DNA of 64,000 bases, taken from NCBI RefSeq assembly GCF_004348445.1, contig NZ_SMKV01000021.1:1-64000 (forward strand). The letters run 5' to 3'. The position numbers were made by a program, and so were the translations under genes. This DNA is from Saccharopolyspora aridisoli (GTDB lineage Bacteria > Actinomycetota > Actinomycetes > Mycobacteriales > Pseudonocardiaceae). The notes beneath the pieces were generated by a model. That model searched no databases and was not told the DNA's origin. It saw nothing but the letters and a program-made list of their open reading frames with translations. This document shows, piece after piece, positions 41,555 through 53,200 of the stretch (positions are counted from its first letter, which is position 1; each line of letters begins with the position of its first letter).

Positions 41555-41760
41555 TCCTCGTCACGCCGGCCGGCTCGCGCACCCGCAGCCGCCCCGTCGA
41601 CCAGTTCCACAACGGCCCGGCACCCGGTGGTGGGAAGCAGCGCCCAGGACTAGGGCTTCTCCTCGACCTCCCCGCAGATCCGGGACAGCGCGGAGCCAGT
41701 CCGGCAGGCTTCCGCGGGAGTGCCACGTCGGCCCGCCTACGCCGAAGGGTGTTTTTGTCC

Positions 41761-43140
41761 ATGAGCTCGACTCCACGGCCGATCCTGTTCGTCAGCCTGC
41801 CCGAGGCCGGTCTGCTGAACCCGATGCTGGTGCTCGTCGAGGAGCTGTCGCGCAGGGGCGTGACGGACCTGTGGTTCGTCGCGGACGAGAAGGCGCGGGC
41901 CGGCGTGGAGGCGGCCCAGGTGGGATCACCCATCCAGTTCTCCTCCCTCGGTGACGTGACCCCGGAGATGTCGTCTGTCACCTGGGACGACGAGACCTAC
42001 CGCCGGGTCACCCAGCGCTCGCGGTTCAAGGCCCACCGCGCGGTGATCGAGCAGACCCACCGGCCGGAGCAGCGGGTTCCCAAGTACCGCGCGCTGGAGG
42101 AGGCCGTCGAGGAGGCGCAGCCTGCGTTGATGGTCATCGACTGCATGTGCCAGTTCGGGCACGAGCTGGCGATCACCAAGAAGATCCCGTTCGTGCTCAG
42201 CGACACCTTCGTGCCGAGCTACATCCTCACCTCCGCCGTACCGATCGGGAAGTCCTACACGCCGGCGAACTTCCCCGTGCCGAACTCGGGGCTTCCGCTG
42301 GAGATGAACGTCCGCCAGCGGCTGGCGAACCGGCTGTTCAAGTGGCGCACGCTGAGCCTGGCGTTCTCCTCGATGATGAAGGAGCGCAACGCCCGCGATG
42401 CGCGGGTCCGCGCCGAACTCGGCATCGACCCGTCCACGTACGGGCAGTTCACGCGCGTCGAATTCGCCGAACTGGTGCTGTGCTACGCGATTCCCGAGAT
42501 GGACTACCCGTTCGAGATCCCCGGGATGCTGCACAACGTCGGCGCGATGATCCCGCCGCTGCCGCAGGCGCCCGGCGAGGAGCTCGGCCGGTGGCTGGAC
42601 GAGCGGCAGTCGGTCGTCTACGCCGGTTTCGGCACGATCACCCGGCTGACCGGCGAGCAGGTCCGCTCCTTCGTGGAGGTGGCGCGGCGCCTGGAAGGGC
42701 AGCACGACGTCCTCTGGAAACTGCCTCAGGACCAGCAGCGATGGCTCCCAGAGGACCTGCCGGGCAACCTCCGCATCGAGTCGTGGGTGCCCTCGCAGCT
42801 GGACGTGCTGGCGCACACCAACGTCAAGGTCTTCTTCACCCACGGCGGCGGCAACGCCTACACCGAGGGCATCCACTTCGGCACACCGATGGTGATGCGG
42901 CCGCTCTGGGTCGACTGCTACGACCAGGCGGTGCGCGGTCAGGACATCGGCGTGAGCCTCACCCTCGACAAGCCGCACGCCATGGATCCGGACGACGTCC
43001 TCGACAAGCTCACCCGGGTGCTCGGCGATCCCTCGTTCCGGCAGCGCGCCGAGCACCTGGCCGAGCTCCAGCGCGTCGCCGGGGGCCGCACCGCTGCGGC
43101 CGATCTGGTACTCGGCCTGCCCGCGCTCGCAGTGGAGTGA
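41761..43140 (+). CDS. GT1-family (GT-B fold) glycosyltransferase
   Basis: 459 residues. The N-terminal acceptor domain begins PILFVSLPEAGLLNPMLVLV. The C-terminal NDP-sugar domain has VVYAGFGTITRLTGEQVR, ESWVPSQLDVLAHTNVKVFFTHGGGNAYTEG and GTPMVMRPLWVDCYDQAVR with the donor-binding His and the Asp-Gln pair. It would glycosylate the polyketide after release. The ATG at 41761 has AAGGGTG upstream; an in-frame GTG four codons earlier is possible. It lies 206 bases after the chorismatase gene and 7 bases before the P450 gene. No deoxysugar genes are in the window, so the donor may be a simple UDP-hexose or come from outside. Confidence 0.9.
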   Translation: MSSTPRPILFVSLPEAGLLNPMLVLVEELSRRGVTDLWFVADEKARAGVEAAQVGSPIQFSSLGDVTPEMSSVTWDDETYRRVTQRSRFKAHRAVIEQTHRPEQRVPKYRALEEAVEEAQPALMVIDCMCQFGHELAITKKIPFVLSDTFVPSYILTSAVPIGKSYTPANFPVPNSGLPLEMNVRQRLANRLFKWRTLSLAFSSMMKERNARDARVRAELGIDPSTYGQFTRVEFAELVLCYAIPEMDYPFEIPGMLHNVGAMIPPLPQAPGEELGRWLDERQSVVYAGFGTITRLTGEQVRSFVEVARRLEGQHDVLWKLPQDQQRWLPEDLPGNLRIESWVPSQLDVLAHTNVKVFFTHGGGNAYTEGIHFGTPMVMRPLWVDCYDQAVRGQDIGVSLTLDKPHAMDPDDVLDKLTRVLGDPSFRQRAEHLAELQRVAGGRTAAADLVLGLPALAVE

Positions 43141-43147
43141 ATCCGCG

Positions 43148-44320
43148 ATGAACACAGAACAACAGCCGGTCCCGTTCATGCTCCGCCGGCCGGGGGTGTC
43201 GTTCCCGCCGCCGGAGTACGCGCAGTTCCGGCAGCGGCCGGGCCTCACCCGGGCGGCGCTGCCCACCGGCGACACGGTGTGGCTGGTGACCAGGCACACC
43301 GACGTGCGCGAGGTCCTCACCGATCCGCGGATCAGCTCCAACCCGGCGCACGAGGGCTTCCCGACCCCCGGCCGCACCGGTGGGGTTCCCGCCGCGAGCG
43401 AGATCCCAGGGTGGTTCGTCGCCCTCGACCCGCCGGATCACTCGATGTTCCGCAAGCAGCTGCTGCCCGAGTTCACCGTGCGGCGGATCCGGGCTCTGCG
43501 GCCGGCGATCGAGGCGATCGTCGACCAGTCCATCGACGCGATGCTCGCCCGCGGCAACAGCGCCGACCTCGTCGAGGACTTCTCGCTGTCGGTGCCGTCG
43601 CTGGTCATCTCGGCGCTGCTGGGCGTGCCGAAGGGCGATCGGGCCTTCTTCGAGGCGAAGACGAAGATCCTCGTGACGATCAACTCGACGGACGAGCAGC
43701 GCGACGAGGCGAGCAAGCAGATCCTGCGCTACCTCAACAGGCTCATCGCGATCAAGCGGAAGCGCCCCGGGGACGACCTGCTCAGCAAGCTCGGCACGAG
43801 CGGCGACATGTCCGTCCAGGAGCTCGCCGGCGTCGCGATGCTGCTGCTCATCGCCGGGCACGAGACGACGGCGAACAACATCTCGCTGGGCGTGATGACC
43901 CTGCTCTCCCACCCCGAGTGGATCAACGACGAGCGGGTCGTCGAAGAGCTGCTGCGCTACTACTCCGTGGCCGACATGGTGGCGCTGCGAGTGGCGACCG
44001 AGGACGTCGAGATCGGCGGGCAGCTGATCAAGGCCGGCGAGGGCGTCGTGCCGCTGGTCGCCGGAGCCAACCACGACTCGACCGTCTTCGAGCGGCCGGA
44101 CGAGTTCGACCCGACCCGCTCGGCGCAGGGTCACGTGGCCTTCGGCTACGGCGTGCACCAGTGCCTCGGGCAGAACCTCGTCCGGCTGGAGATGGAAGTC
44201 GCCTACTCGAAGTTGTTCGAGCGCATTCCGACGCTGGAGATCGCCGTCCCGCTGTCGGAACTGCCCTTCAAGTACGACGGAATCCTCTTCGGACTGCACG
44301 AGCTGCCGGTGCGCTGGTGA
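43148..44320 (+). CDS. Cytochrome P450 (CYP107-like tailoring oxygenase)
   Basis: 390 residues, soluble bacterial P450. I-helix oxygen-binding AGHETTANN near 240, the K-helix ExxR in EELLRYYSVADMVALR, and the haem loop FGYGVHQCLGQNL with the Cys ligand near residue 339. It probably hydroxylates or epoxidises the polyketide. It is coupled to its electron donor, the small ferredoxin 47 bases downstream, and to the glycosyltransferase 7 bases upstream. A ferredoxin reductase is not present and must be supplied by the host. Confidence 0.93.
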   Translation: MNTEQQPVPFMLRRPGVSFPPPEYAQFRQRPGLTRAALPTGDTVWLVTRHTDVREVLTDPRISSNPAHEGFPTPGRTGGVPAASEIPGWFVALDPPDHSMFRKQLLPEFTVRRIRALRPAIEAIVDQSIDAMLARGNSADLVEDFSLSVPSLVISALLGVPKGDRAFFEAKTKILVTINSTDEQRDEASKQILRYLNRLIAIKRKRPGDDLLSKLGTSGDMSVQELAGVAMLLLIAGHETTANNISLGVMTLLSHPEWINDERVVEELLRYYSVADMVALRVATEDVEIGGQLIKAGEGVVPLVAGANHDSTVFERPDEFDPTRSAQGHVAFGYGVHQCLGQNLVRLEMEVAYSKLFERIPTLEIAVPLSELPFKYDGILFGLHELPVRW

Positions 44321-44367
44321 CGGCTTCGGGGTCCGATCCAGGGTCTCCCGCAGAAAGGTGAACGAGC

Positions 44368-44562
44368 ATGGCTCAGATCGTCGTGGACACCACGAAGTGC
44401 GTCGGAGCGGCACAGTGCGTGCTCTCCTCCCCCGACCTGTTCGACCAGGACGACGACGGCTTCGTGATGGTCCTGGAGGACAACCCCACGGGCGAACTCG
44501 CCCAGGCGGCCGCCACGTCCGCCACCCTCTGCCCGTCGCAGGCCATCACGGTCCAGGACTGA
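44368..44562 (+). CDS. [3Fe-4S] ferredoxin for the P450
   Basis: 64 residues. Three Cys ligands are spaced as in P450-linked actinomycete ferredoxins: C11 and C17 in CVGAAQC and C55 in LCPSQAI. The fourth position of the first motif is Ala, so a [3Fe-4S] rather than [4Fe-4S] cluster is expected. An AAAGGTG ribosome site precedes the ATG. It is the last gene of the plus-strand unit, before a strong terminator. Confidence 0.95.
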   Translation: MAQIVVDTTKCVGAAQCVLSSPDLFDQDDDGFVMVLEDNPTGELAQAAATSATLCPSQAITVQD

Positions 44563-44666
44563 CCAGGATCGACAAGAGCCCCTGGCCACCGAGTCGCTCA
44601 CCGGAGCGTCGCTGGTGCACGATGCTCGCCCCCTGCCGGTATCAAGCGACCACGGCGACCAGGACG

Positions 44667-44703
44667 ACGATGCCCCGCACCCGCACGAGGTGCGGGGCAT
44701 CGT
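44667..44703 (+). terminator. Strong hairpin terminator after the ferredoxin gene
   Basis: A perfect 15-base stem, ACGATGCCCCGCACC with GGTGCGGGGCATCGT, and a seven-base loop, about 105 bases after the ferredoxin stop. It is GC-rich without a T-run, as is usual in actinomycetes, and would also work toward the convergent PKS transcript. Confidence 0.8.
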
Positions 44704-44995
44704 GCTCACCGCTGGCCGAGCCCGTCCGCCTTGACCGCGGATGAGGACGACGCTTGCCGCCGGCTCGGCGTGGCGGTGAACCAGCCCTGGACGCGGTCCT
44801 TGGGATCCCTCACCGCAGCATGCCCGTCGGCGTTGCCGATCTCGGCGGCTCACCGTCGCGAGGACGGCCTGCTGCGCGGAGCACTGGCGTCCTCCGCTGT
44901 TGGACCGCCTGGAGCAGCCTCCCTGATCAACGCTCACATCGCCGCCGTTGCCGAGATGTACCCAACGCAGTCACCGGCCTTCCCCGGCTGATCGC

Positions 44996-45031
44996 CGGAA
45001 CCCCGGATCACGGCGGTGTTCCGGGGTTCCG
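44996..45031 (-). terminator. Hairpin terminator after the PKS gene
   Basis: CGGAACCCCGGA (44996-45007) pairs perfectly with TCCGGGGTTCCG (45020-45031) around a 12-base loop. It lies about 35 bases beyond the PKS stop codon on the minus strand, as expected for its terminator. Together with the hairpin at 44667 it insulates two convergent operons. The 44563-45064 gap contains no gene. Confidence 0.75.
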
Positions 45032-45064
45032 ATCACGGCCGCGATCCGGGCGTCTACGGGCTGG

Positions 45065-48000
45065 TCAGGCGTCTCCTAGTTCGTCGTCGAGGAGAGCGAA
45101 CATCTCGTCGTCGGAGGCGTTGTCTAGGTCGATCTGCTGCTCGGGGACTTGGTCCGCTCGGCGGGATTCCCACCTCGTCCTGAGCACTTCGAGTCGGCCT
45201 GCGACCTGCTTGTGCAGCTCGTCGTCGATCTGCGTGTTGGTGAGGGCGTTCTCCAGGCGTTCCAGTTCGGCGAGGAGCGAGGTGACTCCTGGTTCGTCGG
45301 CCGGGGCCAGTGCCGCGAGCAAGTGGTCGGCGAGTTCCTCCGGGGTCGGGTAGTCGAAGACCAGGGTGGCGGGCAGACGGGTGGCCGCCGCCTTGCTGAG
45401 TCGGTTCCGGAACTCCACCGCTGTCAAGGAGTCGAAGCCCATCTCCTGGAACTGGCGGGTGGGTTCGACCGCGTCCTTGTCGTGGTGGTTGAGCACTTCG
45501 GCGGCTTGGCGCTGGACGAGGTCGAGGACGATCTCCGCTCGTTCGGTGGCTGCGCGGCCGGCGAGCTTCGTCACGAGCGGGTCCACCGACGACTCGGTGA
45601 CCGCGCGGCGGGTACGGCGGCGGAGAAGGCCGCGCAGCAGCGGTGGTGTCTCACCGCGGGCGCGGATCGCCGCCAGGTCCAGCCGGACCGGGAGCACCAC
45701 CGCGCGGTCGACTGCCAGGGCCGTGTCGAACAGCGCCAGCCCCTCCCGGGTGGACAGCGGTGGCATCCCGGATGTGGCCATCCGCTGCGCTTCCACGTCA
45801 GCGGCCATGCCGGTCTGGTCCCACGCTCCCCACACCATCGACGCGCCGGCGAGGCCGAGCGCGCGGCGCTTCTCGATCAACGCGTCCAGGAACGCGTTGC
45901 CCGCCGCGTAGTTGCCCTGCCCGTGATTGCCGAACGTGCCTGCGATCGAGGAGAACACGACGAACGCCGAGAGGTCCTCGGTGAGCTCGTGCAGGTGCCA
46001 GGCGGCGTCCACCTTGGGCCGCAGCACGGCGTCCACGCGTTCGGGGGTGAGCGCGTCGATCGGGCCGTCATCGAGCACGCCCGCGGTGTGCACGACCGCC
46101 GACACCGGGTACCGGCCCAGCAGGTCGGAGACCCCGGCCCGATCCGCCACGTCGCAGGCCACCACTTCCACCGAGGCGCCGAGCTCCTCCAGGTCCGCGA
46201 TCAGCTCCTCGGCGCCCGTGGCGTCCGGTCCGCGGCGGCTGACGAGCAGCAGTCGGCGCACGTGGTGCTCGGTCACCAGGTGCCGGGCCACCACCGCGCC
46301 CAGACCACCGGTGCCGCCGGTGACCAGCACGGTGCCGTCCGGTTCCCAGTCGGTGCGGTGCGACGGGCTCACCCTGCTCAGGCGCGGCGCCAGCACGTCA
46401 CCGCCTCGGATCAGCAGCTGCGGTTCGTCGGTCGTCAGCGCCCGAGCGAGCACGGCCGGGTTCACCGCGTCGGCGTCCACGTCCACCAGCAGGAACCGGC
46501 CCGGGTGTTCGGACTGCGCCGACCGCACCAGACCCCACACAGCGGCTCCGGCCACGTCGGCACCCGACACTGCTCCCCGCGTCACGAACACCATGCGGGA
46601 GTCGCCGAACCGCTCCTCGCCCACCCACTCCCGCGCCAGGCCGAGCGCGTGCGCGGTGAGGTCGTGCGCGGAAGCGACCACGTCGTCCGCAGACCCGGTG
46701 ATCGGGACCAGCACCACACCGGCATCGGTACCCGCTAGGCCGTCGCAGACCGCCCCTGGCAGTTCCAGGGCGTCCGGCGCGAGCACGGCCCATTCCAGTT
46801 CGGGTGCGTCGGTCGGCGCGGTGACCGGGACCCACTCCAAGCCGAAAAGGCAATCGCGTCCCCGACCTGCGATGTCGGTCGAGACCGGGCGCACGGCCAG
46901 CGAGTCCACCGAGGCGACCGGAGCACCGGTGGTGTCGGCCAGCACGATGTTCATCGATTCGTCGTCAGCCACCGACAGCCGCACCCGCAGTTCCGCGGCA
47001 CCCGACGCGTGCAGCGACACGCCGGTCCAGGAGAACGGCAAACCGGCTCCGCCGTCGCCATCGCGGAGCAGCGCCGCGTGCAGGCTCGCGTCCAGCAGCG
47101 CGGGGTGCAGGCCGAACCCGCCGGTCTCCACACCCTCGGGCAGCGCGACCTCGGCGAAGACCTCGCCGTCGCGCCGCCACGCCGCGCGCAGCCCCTGGAA
47201 CACCGGGCCGTAGTCGAAACCGGCTTCCGCGAACCGCTCGTAGCAGTCCTCCAGCGGAACGGGCTCAGCGTCGGCGGGGGGCCATGCGCCGTGGTCGACC
47301 GGGGCCGGGTCTCCCCCGGCCACGAGCACGCCGGTGGCGTTCTCCGCCCACGGCGCGTCGACCTCTCCTTCGGCGCGGGAGAACACCGCCACGCTGCGAC
47401 CGCCCGACTCATCAGGGGCGCCGACCGCGACCTGCAGCTGGATCGACCCCTCTTCGGGCAGCACCAGCGGCGAGGCGAGCGTCAGCTCCTCGACCCGATC
47501 ACAGCCCACCTCGTCGCCCGCGCGAACCGCGAGTTCCACCAGGGCGGCTCCGGGAACGAGCACCTGACCCATCACGACGTGGTCGGCCAGCCAGGGCTGC
47601 GACCGCACCGACAAGCGGCTGGTGAACAGGTACCCGTCCGACCCGGCCAGCTCCACCCCGGCACCCAGCAGGCGGTGCTCGACCTCCTGCAGACCCAAAC
47701 CCGTGGCGTCCCGGGACTCCGTCGTCGGCATCGGCCAGAACCGCTTGTGCTCGAAGGCGTAGGTGGGAAGTTCCACCCGGCGAGCACCGGTTCCCGTGAA
47801 CAACGGCGCCCAGTCCACGTCGATCCCGGACACGTGCAGCTGGGCCATGGCGGTGACCGCGGAAACCTCTTCGGCACCGTCCTTGCGCAGTATCGGGACC
47901 AGGACCGCGTCTTCGGCCGACTCGGCCGCCATGGCCGAGAGCACGCCGTCGGGCCCGAGCTCCAGGAACGCCGTCACGCCCGCGTCGGCGAGGTCGGTGA

Positions 48001-50230
48001 CGACATCACCGAACCGCACCGCCTCCCGCACGTGCTGCACCCAGAACTCCGGCGAACTGACATCGCCCGCCACCACGACCGGGACGCTCGGCGCCTGGAA
48101 CGACAGCCCGCTGATCGCTTCGCGGAAGTCGTCCAGCATCGGGTCCATCAAGGGCGAGTGGAACGCGTGCGAGACCTGCAGGCGGGTCGACTTCCACCGC
48201 GAGGACACAGCCAGCACCGCGGCCTCGTCACCGGCCAGCACCACCGATGCCGGGCCGTTGACCGCCGCGATCGAGACGCCGTCCGCGAGGTGCGGCAGCA
48301 CCTCGTCCTCACCGGCCCGCACGGCCACCACGGCGCCGCCCGGCGGGAGGTCCTGCATGAGGCTCGCCCGCGCGCTGACCAGCGTGCAGGCGTCCTCCAG
48401 CGAGAGGACGCCAGCCACGTGCGCGGCCGCGATCTCCCCGACCGAATGCCCGGCCAGGTAGTCGGGCCGCACACCGAAGGACTCGACCAACCTGAACAGC
48501 GCGACCTCGACCGCGAACAACGCGGGCTGGGCCATCCCGGTCTGGTTCAGCGCTTCGGGGTCCGCGCCCCACATGACATCCCTGACACCTGCGTCGAGCT
48601 GGTCGAGCACGGCGTCCAGCGCCTCTGCGAACGAGGGGAACCGGTCGTAGAGCTCGCATCCCATGCCGATGCGTTGCGATCCCTGACCGGAGAACAGCAC
48701 CGCCAGCGACGGCTCACCGGCCACGCCGCGCGCTGCCTCGACGAGGCCGGTGTCCCCGTCCAGCAGGACCGCGCGGTGCTCGAACACCGACCGCGAGGTC
48801 ACCAGCGAGAACCCGACGTCGACCGCGGATTCCTCCTCGACAGAGGACTTGATCCGCTCGATCTGCCCGGACAGCGCGCCCACGGACTTCGCCGACACCG
48901 GCAGCGGCACGACACCGGGGAGCACCTGCGTGTCCTCCACCGGAGCGTCCACCACGGCGGGCTGCTCCAGGATCAGGTGGGCGTTCGTCCCGCTGATCCC
49001 GAAGGACGACACCGCCGCCCGGCGAGGCCGGTCCACCTCCGGCCACGCGGCCGAGTTCGTCAGCAGGTCGACGGTGCCCGATTCCCAATCCACTCGGGAC
49101 GTGGCCGCTTCCGCGTGCAGGGTCTGCGGGAGCACACCCCGCTGCATGGCAGTGATCATCTTGATCACACCAGCAACACCGGCAGCAGCCTGCGTGTGCC
49201 CGATGTTGGACTTGATCGACCCGAGCAGCAACGGTCGCTCGCGGTCCTGACCGTAGGTGGCCAGCAACGCCTGGGCCTCGATCGGATCGCCCAAGGCTGT
49301 CCCGGTCCCGTGGCCCTCGACGGCATCGACGTCCGATGTGGACAGATCGGCGCTGGCCAATGCTTGGCGGATCACCCGCTGCTGCGACGGACCGTTCGGG
49401 GCGGTCAAGCCGTTGGAGGCACCGTCCTGGTTCACGGCAGAGCCGCGGACCACGGCCAGCACCTCGTGTCCGTTGCGCCGGGCGTCGGACAACCGCTCCA
49501 GCACGACCACGCCCGCGCCCTCGGACCAGCCCACACCATCGGCCGAATCCGAGTACGCCTTGCACCGGCCGTCCGGTGCGAGTCCGCGTTGCCGGGAGAA
49601 CTCCACGAACGACCCGGGAGTCGACATCACCGTCACACCGCCTGCCAGCGCCAGGGAGCACTCGCCGCTGCGCAGCGCCTGCATCGCCCAGTGCATCGCC
49701 ACCAGCGACGACGAGCACGCCGTGTCCACCGTGACCGCCGGACCTTCGAACCCGAAGGTGTAGGAGACGCGGCCGGACACCACGCTCGGCGAATTGCCGG
49801 TTCCCTGGTGGCCTTCCGAGGTTCCGCTGAGGAGTTGGCTGTAGTCGCTGTACATCACCCCGGCGAACACGCCGGTTCGGCTGCCTCGCAACGTGTTCGG
49901 GTCGACCCCGGTCCGCTCCAGCGCTTCCCAGACCGTTTCCAGCAGCAGGCGCTGCTGGGCGTCGGTCGCCAACGCCTCGCGCGGCGACATCCCGAAGAAC
50001 GCGGGGTCGAAATCGCTTGCCTCGTGCAGGAATCCGCCAGATCGGGTGTACGAGGTGCCCGGGTTGTCCGGATCGGAGTCGAACAACCCGTCCAGGTCCC
50101 ACCCTCGGTCGGCCGGGAACTCCGAGATGGCGTCGACACCGTCCGACACCAGCCGCCACAAGTCCTCCGGCGACGCGACACCACCGGGGTACCGGCACGC
50201 CATGCCCACCACGACCACCGGGTCGTCGGC
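45065..50230 (-). other. PKS module D (last): KS-AT-DH-KR-ACP plus docking domain
   Basis: [10 protein letters not shown] near 49720; its His motif reads EGHGTG where the other modules have EAHGTG, with the catalytic His kept. AT malonyl type but with GHSVGE near 48440 and HAFH near 48160. [12 protein letters not shown] near 47565 and DASLHAA near 47080. KR near 46310 with LDD near 46070. [17 protein letters not shown] near 45430. The tail after the ACP (about 80 residues, [20 protein letters not shown]...[10 protein letters not shown]) is a typical C-terminal docking coiled coil. Its KR and ACP are clearly less like the other three. Confidence 0.93.
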
Positions 50231-53200
50231 CGTGCTCGCCAGCACCGGCAGCGAGGCAGTGGGCTCGTCAGCTCCGCCGAACAGCTCGTCCCGGAGGTGG
50301 TCGGCGAGCGCGTTGGCCGTCGGGTAGTCGAAGACCAGCGTGGCGGGCAGCCGCAGCCCGGTCGCGGTGCCCAGCTGGTTCCGCAGCTCGACCGCCGTCA
50401 ACGAGTCGAAGCCCAGGTCCTGGAACGCCCTCGACGGATCGATGGCACTCCCGTCCACATGTCCCAGCACCGCGGCGACCTCACCGGTGACCAAGCCGAT
50501 TAGCGCTTCCTGGCGGCCCGCCGCGCCCAACCCGCTCAGGCGGGCGATGAGCGACTCGGCCGTGCGCGTCTGCGCCAGCGACCGACGCGCCCTGGTCCGC
50601 ACGAGCCCGCGCAGCAGCGGCGGAACCTCGCCCCGCGCGCGGATCGCCGCCAGGTCCAGGTGGACCGGCAGCACTACTGGCCTGTCCGTGGACAACGCGG
50701 CGTCGAACAGCTGCACACCCTGCTCGGTGGACAGCGGCGGCATCCCCGATCGCGCCACCGCGTCGGAGGCCATGCCGTCCTGGTCCCAGGCGCCCCAGGC
50801 GAGGGAAACACCGGGCAAGCCGCGTTCGCGACGATGCTCGATCAGGGCATCCAGGAACGCGTTGCCCGCCGCGTAATTACCCTGACCCGGAGTGCCGAAC
50901 GTTCCAGCTGCCGAGGAGAACACCACAAACGCCGAGAGATCCTCCGCCAGTTCGTGCAGGTGCCAAGCCGCATCCACCTTCGGCCGCAACACCGCATCCA
51001 CACGTTCAGAAGTGAGGGACTCGACCACACCGTCGTCGAGAACACCCGCCGCATGCACCACCGCCGACACCCGGTGCTGCTGCAACAGATCCACGACCGC
51101 ATCTCGATCGGCCACATCACACGCAACCACATCGACGCGGGCGCCAAGATCGGTCAGCTCAGCCGCCAACTCACCAGCACCCGCCGCACCCAGACCCGAA
51201 CGGCTCACCAGCAACAGGTCACGAACACCGCGCTCAGCGACCAGGTGCCGCGCCATCACAGCACCCAAACCACCCGTACCACCGGTGACCAGCACGGTGC
51301 CCTCGGGCTCCCAGGCGGCGCCATCCGAAGGGCTCACCCTTCCCAGGCGCGGCACCAGCACTTCACCGTCGCGGATCAGCAGCTGCGGCTCATCGCTGGA
51401 CAGCGCCCGCGCCAGCACCGACGAACCCACCGAATCGACGTCCACCAGCACGAAACGGCCCGGGTGCTCCGACTGCGCCGACCGCACCAAGCCCCACACA
51501 GCAGCAGCAGCCACATCAGCACCCGACACCGCGCCCCGCGTCACGAACACCAGACGCGAACCGGAGAACCGCTCCTCAGCCAACCACTCCTGCAGCACGA
51601 ACAGCACGTGAGAGGCGTTGGCGCGAACGGAATCAACGACGGCATCGTCATCACCCACCACCGGCACCAACACCACACCGGCATCGACACCGGTCAAGTC
51701 GTCATGCCGAGTTCCGGGCAGGCCCAACGCGTCCGGCCCCACCACGGCGCACTCCGGCGCATCCGCACCGGCCGAAGCCGGAACCGGGACCCAGTCCACC
51801 CCGAACAGCAAATCGCGGCCGATGCTCGAGCCACCGAGCTGATCGGCCGAGGCCGGCCGTACCGCCAGCGACCGCACCGAGGCCACCGGGACCCCGGCGG
51901 TGTCGGCCATGTCGAGCGTCATCGCGCCGTCAGCGCCTCGGGACAGCCGCACCCGCAGTTCCGTCGCCGCCGCGGCGTGCAACGACACCCCGCGCCAGGA
52001 GAAGGGCAGACCGGCCCGGCCGTCGTCCTCCACGACGAAGGCCGCGTGCAGGCTCGCGTCGAGCAACGCCGGGTGAAGCCCGAATCCGCTGGTCCGCACC
52101 CCGTCTGGCAGCTCGACGTGGGCGAAGACCTCGTCTCCGCGTCGCCAGGCGGCACGCAGGCCCTGGAACACCGGACCGTAGTCGAAGCCGGCCTCCGCGA
52201 GCCGGTCGTAGCAACCTTCCAGGGACACGAACTCGCCGCCGGCGGGCGGCCACGCTTCCAGGTCGACATCGGCCGGTTGCGCTCCCTTGCTGAGAACACC
52301 GCTGGCGTGCTCGGTCCACGGCGTCTCCGCCGCGCTCTCCGGCCGCGAGTGCACAGTGATCGGGCGCCGGCCCGACTCATCGGCGGCGCCGACCGAGACC
52401 TGCAGCTGGACCGCATCCCGTTCGGGCAGCACCAGGGGGGCCGCCATCACCAATTCCTCGACCTGGTCGCAGCCGACCTCGTCGCCCGCCCGCAGCGCCA
52501 TCTCCACCAGGGCGGCACCGGGAACGAGCACCTGACCCATCACGACGTGGTCGGCCAGCCAGGGCTGCGACCGCACCGACAGCCGGCTGGTGAACAGGAA
52601 CCCGTCCGACCCGGCCAGCTCGGCACCGGCGCCCAGCAGCGGGTGTCCCAGGGCCGTCAGGCCCAGGCTCGACGCGTCCTGGAGCTGCGTCGTCGGGGTC
52701 GGCCAGAACCGCTGGTGCTCGAACGCGTAGGTGGGCAGGTCAACCCGGCGGGCACCCGTACCCGCGAAGAACGGGGACCAGTCCACATCGATCCCGCAGA
52801 CGTGCAGCCGGGCGAGCGCGGTGGCCGCGGCCGCCTCTTCAGCGACGTTCTTGCGCAAGATCGGGACCAGCACCGCTTCCTCAGGTGTGGAGTCGGCCGC
52901 CATGGCGGACAGGACACCGTCCGGCCCGACTTCCAGGAACGCCGTGACCCCCGCACCCGCGAGATCACCAACGGCATCGGCGAACCGCACGGTGTTCCGC
53001 ACGTGCCGCACCCAGAACTCCGCCGACGCCGCGGAACCCGGACCACCCCCGCATTCAGACCCCTGATCGCGGCCGTATTCCGGGTCCGCGCTCGTGACGA
53101 GCGCAATGACCGGTTCGTGGAACGACACACCGCTGATCGCCTCGCGGAACTCCTCCAGCATCGGGTTCATCAGCGGCGAGTGGAACGCGTGCGACACGTT

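Noticed and set aside
45065..45300. Possible thioesterase or reductase at the PKS C-terminus
   Set aside because: No GxSxG serine hydrolase motif or Rossmann motif follows the last ACP; the tail is a docking coiled coil.
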